64,000 nt of DNA from positions 186,001-250,000 of the forward strand of contig JAVJQT010000007.1 in the NCBI GenBank assembly GCA_040218795.1. The letters run 5' to 3'. The position numbers were made by a program, and so were the translations under genes. Source of the DNA: CCMP332 sp040218795. GTDB lineage: Bacteria; Bacteroidota; Bacteroidia; Cytophagales; CCMP332. The notes below the pieces were generated by a model. The model did not search any database. It was not told where the DNA came from and saw nothing but the letters and a program-made list of their open reading frames with translations. Positions 17,464 through 26,064 of this stretch are shown here, one piece after another; within the stretch, counting starts at the first letter, position 1; every line of letters begins with the position of its first letter.

Positions 17464-18491
17464 TAACTGAATAGATCACGTGTTGAATTCGGAGGTACTA
17501 TTCCCAAATGCTTATATGAGAGTTCAGTGCAAACCCGACCTCTGGCTGTGCGTTTTAAATAGCCTTCTTTAATCAAATAAGGCTCATAAACTTCTTCGAT
17601 GGTTTCTGTTTCTTCTCCACAGGCGGTTGCGATGGTAGAAATACCAACGGGTCCCCCTTTAAATTTGTCAATTATAGTCTTGAGTATTCGGTTATCCATT
17701 TCATCCAATCCGGCTTTATCCACATTCAGAGCTTCAAGTGCCATTCTTGCGATATCAAAAGTTACTTTTCCTTTGCCCTTCACCAAGGCAAAATCCCTGG
17801 TTCTTCTCAAAAGATTATTTGCAATTCTTGGGGTACCCCGACTTCTGCCGGCAATTTCATCGGCTGCGTTGTCATCGTATTCCGTTTCCAATATCCCACA
17901 GGATCGCTTGATGATTTTTGTCAATAATTTTTGATCGTAATAATCAAGTCTCGCAGTAATGCCAAAACGTGCGCGCAAGGGAGCGGTTAAAAGTCCGGAA
18001 CGCGTTGTAGCGCCAATCAAGGTAAAAGGGTTTAATTCAATCTGTACCGATCTTGCTGATGGGCCCGAATCCAACATAATATCAATGCGGTAATCTTCCA
18101 TGGCAGAATACAAATATTCTTCTACCACAGGGTTTAAACGATGAATTTCATCGATAAACAAAACATCATAAGGTTCGAGGTTGGTTAAGAGCCCTGCTAG
18201 GTCTCCTGGTTTATCCAATACCGGTCCGGAAGAAATTTTTAAATTGGATTTAAGCTCATTTGCGATAATATGCGATAGCGTAGTTTTCCCCAATCCGGGT
18301 GGTCCATGCAATAAAACATGATCGAGAGATTCTTCACGCATCTTTGCGGCGCCAACAAAAATTTTTAAATTTTCAATAATCTTTTCCTGGCCCTGGAAGT
18401 CATCAAAACTCAATGGCCGCAGCGCTTTTTCAAGCTCTTTATCTTCCTGGCTCATATGAGCTTTATCGCCCTGAATATAATCTTCCCGCAT
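17463..18491 (-). CDS. ruvB: Holliday junction branch migration ATPase RuvB
   Basis: A 342-residue AAA+ motor that, with RuvA, drives branch migration at Holliday junctions. Seen are Walker A 'HGPPGLGKTTLSHIIA', Walker B 'VLFIDEIHRLNPVVEE', sensor 1 'LIGATTRSGLLTAPLRARFG', 'GRSRGTPRIANNLLRR' and the winged-helix C-terminus 'PYLIKEGYLKRTARGR'. Normal length. It is first of a two-gene unit with queG and diverges from apbE. ruvA and ruvC are not in the window. Confidence 0.98.
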   Translation of the reverse strand: MREDYIQGDKAHMSQEDKELEKALRPLSFDDFQGQEKIIENLKIFVGAAKMREESLDHVLLHGPPGLGKTTLSHIIANELKSNLKISSGPVLDKPGDLAGLLTNLEPYDVLFIDEIHRLNPVVEEYLYSAMEDYRIDIMLDSGPSARSVQIELNPFTLIGATTRSGLLTAPLRARFGITARLDYYDQKLLTKIIKRSCGILETEYDDNAADEIAGRSRGTPRIANNLLRRTRDFALVKGKGKVTFDIARMALEALNVDKAGLDEMDNRILKTIIDKFKGGPVGISTIATACGEETETIEEVYEPYLIKEGYLKRTARGRVCTELSYKHLGIVPPNSTRDLFS

Positions 18492-18547
18492 TAATCAATA
18501 ACTTTGTCGCAATTTACAATTTATACCGTTTATCCTTTTAATTTAAT

Positions 18548-19582
18548 ATGAAGCAAAGAAAACCAAATTGGAAAAAGAGTGCTATTTATCCAATTGTTTT
18601 GATCGTATTGGTTTTGATCGTTTATCAGTACCGAGAATCAAAAAAAGCGGAAACTTCTATTCAGATTGAAGGAAATACGATGGGAACGACCTATCATATC
18701 AAATACATCGACTATAAAAAAATCAATTACAAATCAGAAATCGATGATTTATTGGTAGATTTCAATCAATCCCTTTCCACTTATATTTCCGATTCGGAAA
18801 TATCACAATTCAATCAATCCGACAGCATCATTTTTAAAAGTGAATTTTTTTTGCCGGTGCTTATTAAAGCAAAGGAAGTTTATGAATTTTCTAATGGTTC
18901 TTTTGATCCTACGGTCATGCCATTGGTAAATGCCTGGGGTTTTGGTTTTAAAAACAGTGAAAACATTGATTCCACAGATATCGATTCGCTAATGCAATTT
19001 GTAGGCTTTGAGCACATCATGTATAATGAAAAATCAATTAAAAAGGATACAAGCGGGGTTATGCTCGATTTTTCCGCCATCGCGAAAGGCTATGCCGTAG
19101 ATCTCATCGGTGAATACCTTGAAGAAAGAGGCATTAAAAATTATATGGTTGAAATAGGAGGAGAGGTGAGATGTAGAGGAAAGAATAATAAAAACAGCAT
19201 TTGGCTTATCGGAATTGACAATCCTAAATACAACGAAGACGGCAAAAGTCTGAAAGCGACTGTAAAACTTGAAAATTTGTCATTGGCAACTTCGGGGAAT
19301 TACAGAAATTTTTATGTAAAAGAAGGAGTGAAATACGCCCACACCATAAATCCAATTACAGGTTATCCCGTTGATCATACGCTACTCAGCGCTTCGGTTT
19401 TTTCTGAAGACTGCATGACGGCCGATGCCTACGCAACGGCTTTTATGGTAATGGGTACGGAAGAAACGATGGAATTGTCTCAAAAACTTGGCCTTATGAT
19501 TTACCTAGTTTACTCCGATGAAAACGGAGAAACGGTTTCATACATGTCTGACGGGCTTAGAAAAATGATAATTGAGAACTAG
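18548..19582 (+). CDS. apbE: FAD:protein FMN transferase (ApbE)
   Basis: A 344-residue enzyme that attaches FMN to a threonine of envelope flavoproteins such as RnfG and NqrB/NqrC. An N-terminal membrane anchor (residues 12-27) places the catalytic domain outside the cytoplasm. Family motifs: 'EGNTMGTTYHIKY', 'GSFDPTVMPLVNAWGF', 'DFSAIAKGYAVDLIGEYLEE', 'MVEIGGEVRCRG', 'HTINPITGYPV' and 'DCMTADAYATAFMVMG'. No cysteine stands at a lipobox, so it is membrane anchored and not lipidated. Its stop overlaps the convergent gldD by four bases. A flavoprotein target is not seen locally. Confidence 0.94.
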   Translation: MKQRKPNWKKSAIYPIVLIVLVLIVYQYRESKKAETSIQIEGNTMGTTYHIKYIDYKKINYKSEIDDLLVDFNQSLSTYISDSEISQFNQSDSIIFKSEFFLPVLIKAKEVYEFSNGSFDPTVMPLVNAWGFGFKNSENIDSTDIDSLMQFVGFEHIMYNEKSIKKDTSGVMLDFSAIAKGYAVDLIGEYLEERGIKNYMVEIGGEVRCRGKNNKNSIWLIGIDNPKYNEDGKSLKATVKLENLSLATSGNYRNFYVKEGVKYAHTINPITGYPVDHTLLSASVFSEDCMTADAYATAFMVMGTEETMELSQKLGLMIYLVYSDENGETVSYMSDGLRKMIIEN

Positions 19583-20154
19583 TTTTTCCACTCCAGACTG
19601 TTGATCAAAATCAGCGCATCTTTTTTGAGGTATTCGATTACCGGAGCCAAAGAATCATTTTTTGTGGCCGTTTTAAAATAGATCGCGCCGCGAAGAAAAT
19701 GCTTTGTGCTGTCGCTAACGTAAAATTGCATTTGACTCGGCACTTCACCTTCCAATTCAAAAATGGTTGCGGACTGTCCCTTATCGGTTTTTAATTCTAC
19801 TCTGTCGATGGCTGTAGCCTTGATTTGATGTTTTGAAGTCAGTTTATAGGCATCATTGATCAAACTCTGATACATGGCCTCATTTTCAATGGGAATATAA
19901 GTTATCTGCATATCAGCATTGAAATCGTAATATTCAATATCGATCCAGTCTTTGGTAGCATATGGAGAGCTGTGTTGGCGAACTTCAGCTTCTTTTGAAA
20001 CTAAAAAAGTATAAGGATAATCACCCTTCAGGCTGTCGTAATGATGCGGCGGTAAATCGATGCGATTATATCCCTTTTGCTTTGGTGTAAATTCGCCTTC
20101 GCAAGCCAATAGAAATACCGATAAAATACTAATCTGAAAAACTTTCCTGATCAT
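19579..20154 (-). CDS. gldD: Gliding motility lipoprotein GldD
   Basis: With the start at 20154 the protein has 191 residues and a lipoprotein signal ending 'SVFLLACEGEF' with Cys18. The next segment, 'KQKGYNRIDLPPHHYDSL' and 'YPYTFLVSKEA', is the GldD pattern. GldD is needed for gliding in Flavobacterium johnsoniae and is linked to T9SS assembly or function in the envelope; its exact role is open. The gene overlaps the end of gldE by 26 bases, as in the known gldE-gldD arrangement, so expression is coupled. Confidence 0.9.
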   Translation of the reverse strand: MIRKVFQISILSVFLLACEGEFTPKQKGYNRIDLPPHHYDSLKGDYPYTFLVSKEAEVRQHSSPYATKDWIDIEYYDFNADMQITYIPIENEAMYQSLINDAYKLTSKHQIKATAIDRVELKTDKGQSATIFELEGEVPSQMQFYVSDSTKHFLRGAIYFKTATKNDSLAPVIEYLKKDALILINSLEWKN

Positions 20155-21502
20155 TGATTGCAGATTCTTCAAGGATTTCAACCTTGACCTTTTTAATTTT
20201 CTTTAGATCAACCGAGACAATGGTAAACTGAAACTGTTTAAAATTGATTTTTTCGCCGACTTTTGGCAAATGCGAAAACATTTCAAGCAGCAAACCACCG
20301 AGTGACTCGCTTTCGCCTTTTACATCTTCAAAAATATTCAGGTCTATATCCAAAGCCCTGCAAAAATCATTGAGCGGGGTTTTGCCTAAAAAAGTATATA
20401 GACTTTCATCTTCTTTAATATAAGTCTTGTCTTCATCATCAAATTCATCGTTGAATTCTCCAACAATTTCTTCAATGACATCTTCAAGAGTTACCAGACC
20501 GGCCGTACCACCGTATTCATCTACAACGATGGCCATATGAACACGTTTTTCCTGAAAATCCCTCAGTAAGTCATCAATTTTTTTAGTTTCAGGAATAAAA
20601 AATCCTTTTCGGATCAGTTTTTGCCATTCAAAGTTATCTTCTTCATCGATATAGGGTAAGAGGTCTTTTATGAATAATATACCCTGGATATCATCAACGG
20701 TTTCTTTAAACACCGGCATTCTGCTATAGCCGTTTTTATTGATGATATCCAAAAGTGCGTGATAATTGATTTCCTCATCCAGGGCGAGGATTTCCATTCT
20801 GGACTTCATGATTTGCTTGGCCGTGATCTGTCCAAAATTTAAAATCCCTTTTAAAATTTCTTTTTCTTCTACGGTAGTGTCTTCATTGGCGGTCAATTCA
20901 AGGGCGCGATGTAATTTGTCTACCGATACATTGAAACCCTTTTTTTGAACCCGCTTTTCGATAAACGAAGAACTTTTTGTTAAAAGATAGGATAAGGGCA
21001 TCAATATTACACTCCCCACATATAATATGCCCGAAGTAAACCTGGAAAAACTCAGATTATTTCTATTGGCATATACTTTTGGAGTGAGCTCACCTATAAA
21101 TACGATTAGAAATGTAATTACAAATGTGAGTGCAGCCAGGATGGAACCGCTGTTGCCTTGTTGTGGAAAATAAAACCACACAAGGTAGGTAGAGTAAATG
21201 ACCATGGTCACATTTATAAAATTATTGAGGATTAGGATGGTAGCCAGGAGTCGCTGTGGCCGGTTGAGCAATTCCAAAATCCGCTTGTCGGTTTTTTTCT
21301 CGCTAAAGTACAAGTCGCCCAACACGCTTTTTGGCAAAGAGAAAAATGCCACCTCGGAACCTGAAATAATGGCCGAAGCCAATAAGAGGAATAGGAATAC
21401 CAAAATATTGAATCCAAAAAATAAGAGATCAATTTCGAAGAATATTTGAGCGAAATTGACCAGGACCTGTTCCGGACCGGGGTCTAAACTACTGCCTTCC
21501 AA
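20129..21502 (-). CDS. gldE: Gliding motility-associated protein GldE (CNNM/CorC type)
   Basis: A 457-residue membrane protein: a DUF21/CNNM transmembrane domain with about four helices (residues 30-200; 'SGSEVAFFSLPKSVLGDLYF', 'FIGELTPKVYANRN'), two CBS domains (about 220-335; 'MKSRMEILALD', 'HMAIVVDEYGGTAGLVTLED') and a C-terminal CorC/HlyC transporter-associated domain. The architecture is that of magnesium/cobalt efflux proteins; the overlap with gldD identifies it as GldE. A second protein of the same architecture is encoded at 45647-46915. It follows ssb by 27 bases in the run mutY-ssb-gldE-gldD. Confidence 0.92.
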   Translation of the reverse strand: MEGSSLDPGPEQVLVNFAQIFFEIDLLFFGFNILVFLFLLLASAIISGSEVAFFSLPKSVLGDLYFSEKKTDKRILELLNRPQRLLATILILNNFINVTMVIYSTYLVWFYFPQQGNSGSILAALTFVITFLIVFIGELTPKVYANRNNLSFSRFTSGILYVGSVILMPLSYLLTKSSSFIEKRVQKKGFNVSVDKLHRALELTANEDTTVEEKEILKGILNFGQITAKQIMKSRMEILALDEEINYHALLDIINKNGYSRMPVFKETVDDIQGILFIKDLLPYIDEEDNFEWQKLIRKGFFIPETKKIDDLLRDFQEKRVHMAIVVDEYGGTAGLVTLEDVIEEIVGEFNDEFDDEDKTYIKEDESLYTFLGKTPLNDFCRALDIDLNIFEDVKGESESLGGLLLEMFSHLPKVGEKINFKQFQFTIVSVDLKKIKKVKVEILEESAINDQESFSD

Positions 21503-21529
21503 AAGATATTAGCTTGGTTAAACATAAAC

Positions 21530-21982
21530 TTAGAATGGTAAATCATCAGCATCATCTGATGCACCCTGATTGATATCTGCCGGGCTAACTTCCTTTTTGG
21601 GAGCCTCGGTTCTCGGTGCCTGTGAAGCTGAATTATCCGTTCCCGAATCGCTTCTTCCACCGAGCATGGTCATGTTTAAAACACGTATTTTAGTTTTTTT
21701 TCGATTATTTCCCTGCTCATCCTGCCAGGTGTCAGATTTAATTTTTCCCTCCACATAAACAGAGCTGCCTTTTTTGAGATATTGTTCTGCTATTTTTGCA
21801 AGTCCATCCCACATTTCGAGGTCGTGCCATTCGGTATTATCTACTCTGTTGCCATTTTTATCTTTGTAGGACTCTGTAGTTGCAAGCGCTATATTGGCCA
21901 CTACTGAGCCACTTTCAAGATATCTTACTTCGGGATCTTTGCCCAGATTTCCAATTAAAATTACTTTGTTAACGCCTGCCAT
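21530..21982 (-). CDS. ssb: Single-stranded DNA-binding protein
   Basis: A 150-residue SSB with an OB fold at residues 1-108 ('NKVILIGNLGKDPEVRYLES', 'TEWHDLEMWDGLAKIAEQYL', 'KGSSVYVEGKI') and a flexible tail ending in the acidic 'DADDLPF' tip that recruits replication and repair proteins. It sits between mutY and gldE, six bases after mutY; this conserved arrangement is usual in Bacteroidota. It has no partner repeat of the gene in this window. Confidence 0.96.
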   Translation of the reverse strand: MAGVNKVILIGNLGKDPEVRYLESGSVVANIALATTESYKDKNGNRVDNTEWHDLEMWDGLAKIAEQYLKKGSSVYVEGKIKSDTWQDEQGNNRKKTKIRVLNMTMLGGRSDSGTDNSASQAPRTEAPKKEVSPADINQGASDDADDLPF

Positions 21983-21988
21983 ATGCTT

Positions 21989-23062
21989 TTAATAAATGTA
22001 TTTCTCTAAAAAATTAAGAATTAATTTCGGTTTGCCCAAATCCTTGCTTTCTACTTTGCTGAAGAATGAACTGTGTTCAAATAATTGTTCAAAAGTCGAA
22101 TAATTTATTCGATCGTTCTGCAAAATTATGAATTTAGCCCAAATACTTTGGTGTGAAAGTAGGTGTTTTTGAAATGGGCTTATTTCGCGGATGTCAAATC
22201 CCGCCTTAATCAATTTATCAAGCCTTTTATTTTTAAGGAAGGAATTTTCATTTACTTCCTTTTTAAATTCTATTAAGGGGAAATCGTATAAATTTTGCCA
22301 AATGTCTTTTTCCACCCTTTTTTTCATTAGGATATGATCCTTTGAAATAATAACCAGATAATAGAAATAGCGATTTCTGATTTTAATTTTCTTCGATTTA
22401 ACAGGTAATTCGCCTTGGTTTTTGAGATTATAGGCCTCGCAATTATTCTGAAAAGGACATGCTTCACAGTTCGGATTTTTTGGTGTGCAGATCATGGCAC
22501 CCAGTTCCATCATCGCCTGATTGTGAAGGTCCGGTCTCTTTGAATCAATTAATTCGTCTGCTAGATTTTCAATTTTACGCATTCCCGGCATTTGATCTAC
22601 GGCATCTTTTATAGCAAATAGTCTTGCAATTACCCGTATTACATTGCCGTCTACCACGGCTTTCGATTCCTTGAAGGCAAAAGAGGCAATGGCTGCCGCA
22701 GTGTATTTTCCAACACCTTTGAGTTTTATAATTTCATCGTACCGTTTCGGGAAGATTCCCTCCATTTCATTACAGATTATTTGAGCCGAGTGCAAGAGGT
22801 TTCTGGCTCTTGAATAATATCCAAGCCCTTGCCAGTCTCTTAATAATTGGGCTTCGGGTGCATTAGCGAGATCCTCTATTTGCGGATATTTTTCAACAAA
22901 TTTTAAATAATATGGAAGCCCCTGTACAACCTGCGTTTGCTGAAGAATAATTTCCGATAACCATATTTTATAGGGGTCTTTGGTGTCTCTCCATGGCAAT
23001 TCGCGTTTATTCTTCAAATACCACTTCTGCAAATCTTTAGATAAAAAGTCTAATTTATTCAT
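21989..23062 (-). CDS. mutY: A/G-specific adenine DNA glycosylase MutY
   Basis: A 357-residue base-excision repair enzyme that removes adenine opposite 8-oxoguanine. Seen are 'WLSEIILQQTQVVQGLPYYL' with the catalytic Glu, the helix-hairpin-helix 'LKGVGKYTAAAIASFAF', the catalytic Asp in 'VVDGNVIRVIARLF', the [4Fe-4S] ligands in 'CTPKNPNCEACPFQNNC' and a C-terminal NUDIX-like 8-oxoG recognition domain. It heads a minus-strand run with ssb, gldE and gldD and diverges from the HU gene over 129 bases. Confidence 0.96.
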   Translation of the reverse strand: MNKLDFLSKDLQKWYLKNKRELPWRDTKDPYKIWLSEIILQQTQVVQGLPYYLKFVEKYPQIEDLANAPEAQLLRDWQGLGYYSRARNLLHSAQIICNEMEGIFPKRYDEIIKLKGVGKYTAAAIASFAFKESKAVVDGNVIRVIARLFAIKDAVDQMPGMRKIENLADELIDSKRPDLHNQAMMELGAMICTPKNPNCEACPFQNNCEAYNLKNQGELPVKSKKIKIRNRYFYYLVIISKDHILMKKRVEKDIWQNLYDFPLIEFKKEVNENSFLKNKRLDKLIKAGFDIREISPFQKHLLSHQSIWAKFIILQNDRINYSTFEQLFEHSSFFSKVESKDLGKPKLILNFLEKYIY

Positions 23063-23121
23063 TCAAAAACAGCATATCGGCTAATTCATTATTAAAATAA
23101 TCCTTTTTTCTTTCATAATGG

Positions 23122-23153
23122 TTTTCAAAAATAAGGACTAGCAATTACCTTTG
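23122..23153 (+). promoter_or_regulatory. Bacteroidota-type promoter for the HU-TPR-rng operon
   Basis: TACCTTTG at 23146-23153 fits TAnnTTTG exactly. A TTTTC at 23122-23126, 19 bases upstream, is a plausible -33 element. The leader to the GTG start at 23192 would be about 30 bases. Confidence 0.6.
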
Positions 23154-23191
23154 CGCACCTAATTTTTTGAGTATCACTAAAAGACAGAGTT

Positions 23192-23497
23192 GTGACTAAA
23201 GCAGATGTAATAAATGAGATAGCCGAGAAGACCGGAATTGAGAAGGCAGATGTGCAAATTACTATTGAGGCTTTCTTTAAGGTCATGAAGGATTCCATGG
23301 TTGACGGGCATAATGTTTATGTGAGAGGTTTTGGAAGTTTTGTGAATAAAAAAAGGGCAAAGAAAGTAGCCAGAAACATTTCCAAAAATACAGCCATCAT
23401 CATTGATGAACACTATATTCCTTCATTCAAGCCTTCAAAATCATTTGTAGAACAAGTGAAAAAAAGCGACAAGGTTAAAAGAGCCAACGCGAAATAA
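23192..23497 (+). CDS. HU family DNA-binding protein
   Basis: A 101-residue HU/IHF-type histone-like protein with a GTG start. The order is 'TKADVINEIAEKTGIEKADV' helices, then 'VYVRGFGSFVNKKRAKKVAR' and 'FKPSKSFVEQV', covering the dimerisation helices and beta arm. It bends and packs DNA as a dimer. The arm lacks the usual Arg-Asn-Pro-Gln-Thr-Gly tip and reads 'NISKNTAIIIDEHYIPSFKP', which is a typical Bacteroidota HU variant near the RNase E/G gene. Six bases separate it from the TPR gene, so it likely leads the operon HU-TPR-COX24-like-rng-gldB. Confidence 0.92.
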   Translation: MTKADVINEIAEKTGIEKADVQITIEAFFKVMKDSMVDGHNVYVRGFGSFVNKKRAKKVARNISKNTAIIIDEHYIPSFKPSKSFVEQVKKSDKVKRANAK

Positions 23498-23503
23498 TTT
23501 ATA

Positions 23504-24334
23504 ATGAACAAAAAACAGTGGCTCCTCATAGGAGCCGCGATTCTCTTATTGGTTTTTTTGTATTCACTTCCAAAAATTATCATTGATAACGAAACGGATG
23601 AGATTGCAGAACTGGAAGTAGAAAAAAGCGATTCTTTAACAAGGGATGAGAATCCGATGGAGGGCCATTCCATCCTCTCTGATTCACTCTATGAGTCCAG
23701 GGTGGAAAAATTTAAAAGCGCTTTCCAACTTGCTGAAAATAAGAAAAAAAAGTCTATCTTTGCGGACTCTTTGGCGCAGGCCTATTCCAAGATGCGTGAT
23801 TTTGACAATGCCATCAAATTTGGAAAGCAGGCTTTAGAGCTAAACGAGACATCCGGAAACAGGGAAAATCTGGCAAATATTTATTACGAAGCCATGACCT
23901 TTTCTTTAAATATGGATGATGCCGGCAAAATGGGGACTCAAGCAAGAGAACTCATGCAAGGTTTGCTTGAAGAGCAGCCTCGGCGATTTGATTTAATGAA
24001 TAAAATGGCCATGACTTATGTGGTATCGGAAGCGCCTATGAAGGGGATTATGATGCTGCGTGAAGTATTGGAAAAAGACCCCAATAATATTGATGCAATA
24101 TTCAATCTGGGAATTCTTTCTATCCAATCGGGCCAATATGATAAAGGAATCGAAAGATTCGTCAAATTGACTCAAATAGACAGCTCCAATGTAAGGGCCT
24201 GGTATTATTTGGGTTTATGTTTGAAAGAAACAGGAAAAGCAGAAGAGGCCAAACAGGCTTTGGCAAAAGCCTCAACGCTCGATGCTGATCCGGAAGTGCA
24301 AGCTTCCATTAATGCATTGTTAAAAGAACTATAA
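23504..24334 (+). CDS. TPR-repeat membrane-anchored protein
   Basis: A 276-residue protein with an N-terminal transmembrane anchor ('WLLIGAAILLLVFLYSLP', residues 5-22), a charged linker and four or five tetratricopeptide repeats between about residues 85 and 270, for example 'FDNAIKFGKQALELN', 'NIDAIFNLGILSIQSGQYDK' and 'VRAWYYLGLCLKETGKAEEA'. It probably serves as a scaffold at the inner membrane. It sits in the HU-rng operon, an arrangement common in the phylum; no specific function is known to me. Confidence 0.82.
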   Translation: MNKKQWLLIGAAILLLVFLYSLPKIIIDNETDEIAELEVEKSDSLTRDENPMEGHSILSDSLYESRVEKFKSAFQLAENKKKKSIFADSLAQAYSKMRDFDNAIKFGKQALELNETSGNRENLANIYYEAMTFSLNMDDAGKMGTQARELMQGLLEEQPRRFDLMNKMAMTYVVSEAPMKGIMMLREVLEKDPNNIDAIFNLGILSIQSGQYDKGIERFVKLTQIDSSNVRAWYYLGLCLKETGKAEEAKQALAKASTLDADPEVQASINALLKEL

Positions 24335-24345
24335 AACATTTTATT

Positions 24346-24435
24346 ATGCCTTGCGGAAAGAAAAGAAAAAGACATAAAATCGCAACTCACAAAAGGAAGA
24401 AAAGATTGAGAAAAAACAGACATAAGAAGAAGTAA
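24346..24435 (+). CDS. 29-residue AURKAIP1/COX24-domain-like basic protein
   Basis: An ATG at 24346 opens a 29-codon frame ending in TAA at 24435, starting 11 bases after the TPR gene. The product, 'MPCGKKRKRHKIATHKRKKR' followed by a similar basic tail, is about half Lys and Arg. It resembles the COX24/AURKAIP1 C-terminal domain (DUF1713), found in the mitochondrial small-subunit protein mS38 and in tiny bacterial ribosomal proteins such as bS22. I recall near-identical short proteins in other Bacteroidota at this position, before rng. A ribosome-bound role is inference. It is easily missed by gene callers because of its size. Confidence 0.75.
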   Translation: MPCGKKRKRHKIATHKRKKRLRKNRHKKK

Positions 24436-24507
24436 TCTTATTTTGTTTGGTCAATAAGGCTGTACCATAAAATCAGCTGTATTTCTCACATCTAAATTCC
24501 TTCAAAA

Positions 24508-26064
24508 TTGAGTAACGAATTATTCATTAATGCGGCTCATGAAGGATCTCGAATAGCTTTAATCGAGAACAAAAAACTCGTTGAGTTTCATCATGAGAAG
24601 CCGGACAATCAATTTAATGTAGGTGATATTTATCTCGGAGCTGTCAAAAAAGTCGTTCCGGGACTAAATGCCGCATTTGTTGATGTTGGACACGAAAAAG
24701 ACGCCTTTCTTCATTATCACGATTTAGGCCCAAAATTCAGCACCCTGGACAGATTTATGCAAAGGGCGCTTTCAAATAAAAATGCTACACATAAACTCGG
24801 AGGCATCAAAATATTACCGGATATCAATAAATTCGGTAAAATCAACGATGTTCTGAAAAAAGGTCAGCGGGTTTTGGTACAAATTGCCAAAGAACCCATT
24901 TCGACCAAGGGACCGCGATTATCCTGTGAATTATCATTTCCGGGAAGATTCTGTGTTTTGGTTCCATTCGCAAATTCAGTTAATGTATCCAGAAAAATCG
25001 TCAACAGAGAAGAGCGAAAACGTCTTCAGCGATTAATGGAAAGCATCAAACCGGAAAATTTTGGCGTAATCGTAAGAACGGTGGCCGAGAAAAAAGAGGT
25101 GGCTGAACTCGATGCGGATCTGAGAAATATTCTCAGCACTTGGGAACAGGGCTTCAAAGCCATACAAACTGCTAAACCGCCTTTGAAAGTAATTGGTGAA
25201 GTCAACAGGGCCTCTGCAATTCTGAGGGATGTATTAAACCACACCTTCGATTCAATAGTGGTTGATAGTAAAGAGCTTTATCAGGAAGTAAAAACCTTTG
25301 TCAAGAGAATATCTCCTGAGCAGGAAAAAATCGTAAAACTTTATAATAACAAAGTTAAAATTTTCGAATCCTTCGGGATCGAAAAACAATTGAAAACCTT
25401 ATTTGGAAGGTCAGTGGCATTACAGGGTGGGGGCTATCTTATAATAGAACATACCGAGGCTCTGCACGTAATTGATGTCAACTCCGGAAATAAATCCAAT
25501 GCAGGCGAAAATCAGGAAGATACAGCCTTAAAAGTAAATATCGAGGCTGCCAAGGAATTGGCGCGTCAGCTGAGATTACGCGATATGGGCGGGATCATTG
25601 TAATCGACTTTATCGACATGCGCAAAGCGGAAAATCGCAAAAAAGTGTATGAAACGATGAAGGCCGAAATGAAAAGCGATAAATCGAAATCAACGGTTCT
25701 ACCTCTTTCCAAATTCGGTCTGATGCAAATTACACGTCAGAGGGTAAGGCCTGAACTAAGTATTACGACAAGGGAAGAATGCCCAACCTGTAACGGAACC
25801 GGTCAAATTCAACCTTCCATTGCCGTGGCGGATCAGATTGAAGAAAACATTGAGAAGGTGGTTCAGAATCAAAATGAATCTTCAATAAGTGTAGCAATGC
25901 ATCCCTATTTACACGCCTATTTTACCAAAGGCATGATGTCTAAAAGGATGCGGATGTCAATGAAATACAAAGCCAAAATTAAATTGATAAGAGATACTTC
26001 TCTCGGATTGGTTTCGTATAAAATCTTTAATAAAAATGGAGAAGAAATTAATCTGGAAGCCTGA
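24508..26064 (+). CDS. rng: Ribonuclease E/G family protein
   Basis: A 518-residue endoribonuclease of the RNase G size class, involved in rRNA 5' processing and mRNA decay. A TTG start at 24508 gives the usual 'MSNELFINAAHEGSRIALIE' beginning. It has the S1 domain with an insertion (residues 35-125), 'GGYLIIEHTEALHVIDVNSG' carrying the metal-binding Asp, 'RDMGGIIVIDFIDM' with the second Asp pair, and 'CPTCNGTGQIQPS', the zinc-link cysteines. The C-terminal RNase E scaffold is absent. The end overlaps gldB by 29 bases. Confidence 0.95.
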   Translation: MSNELFINAAHEGSRIALIENKKLVEFHHEKPDNQFNVGDIYLGAVKKVVPGLNAAFVDVGHEKDAFLHYHDLGPKFSTLDRFMQRALSNKNATHKLGGIKILPDINKFGKINDVLKKGQRVLVQIAKEPISTKGPRLSCELSFPGRFCVLVPFANSVNVSRKIVNREERKRLQRLMESIKPENFGVIVRTVAEKKEVAELDADLRNILSTWEQGFKAIQTAKPPLKVIGEVNRASAILRDVLNHTFDSIVVDSKELYQEVKTFVKRISPEQEKIVKLYNNKVKIFESFGIEKQLKTLFGRSVALQGGGYLIIEHTEALHVIDVNSGNKSNAGENQEDTALKVNIEAAKELARQLRLRDMGGIIVIDFIDMRKAENRKKVYETMKAEMKSDKSKSTVLPLSKFGLMQITRQRVRPELSITTREECPTCNGTGQIQPSIAVADQIEENIEKVVQNQNESSISVAMHPYLHAYFTKGMMSKRMRMSMKYKAKIKLIRDTSLGLVSYKIFNKNGEEINLEA

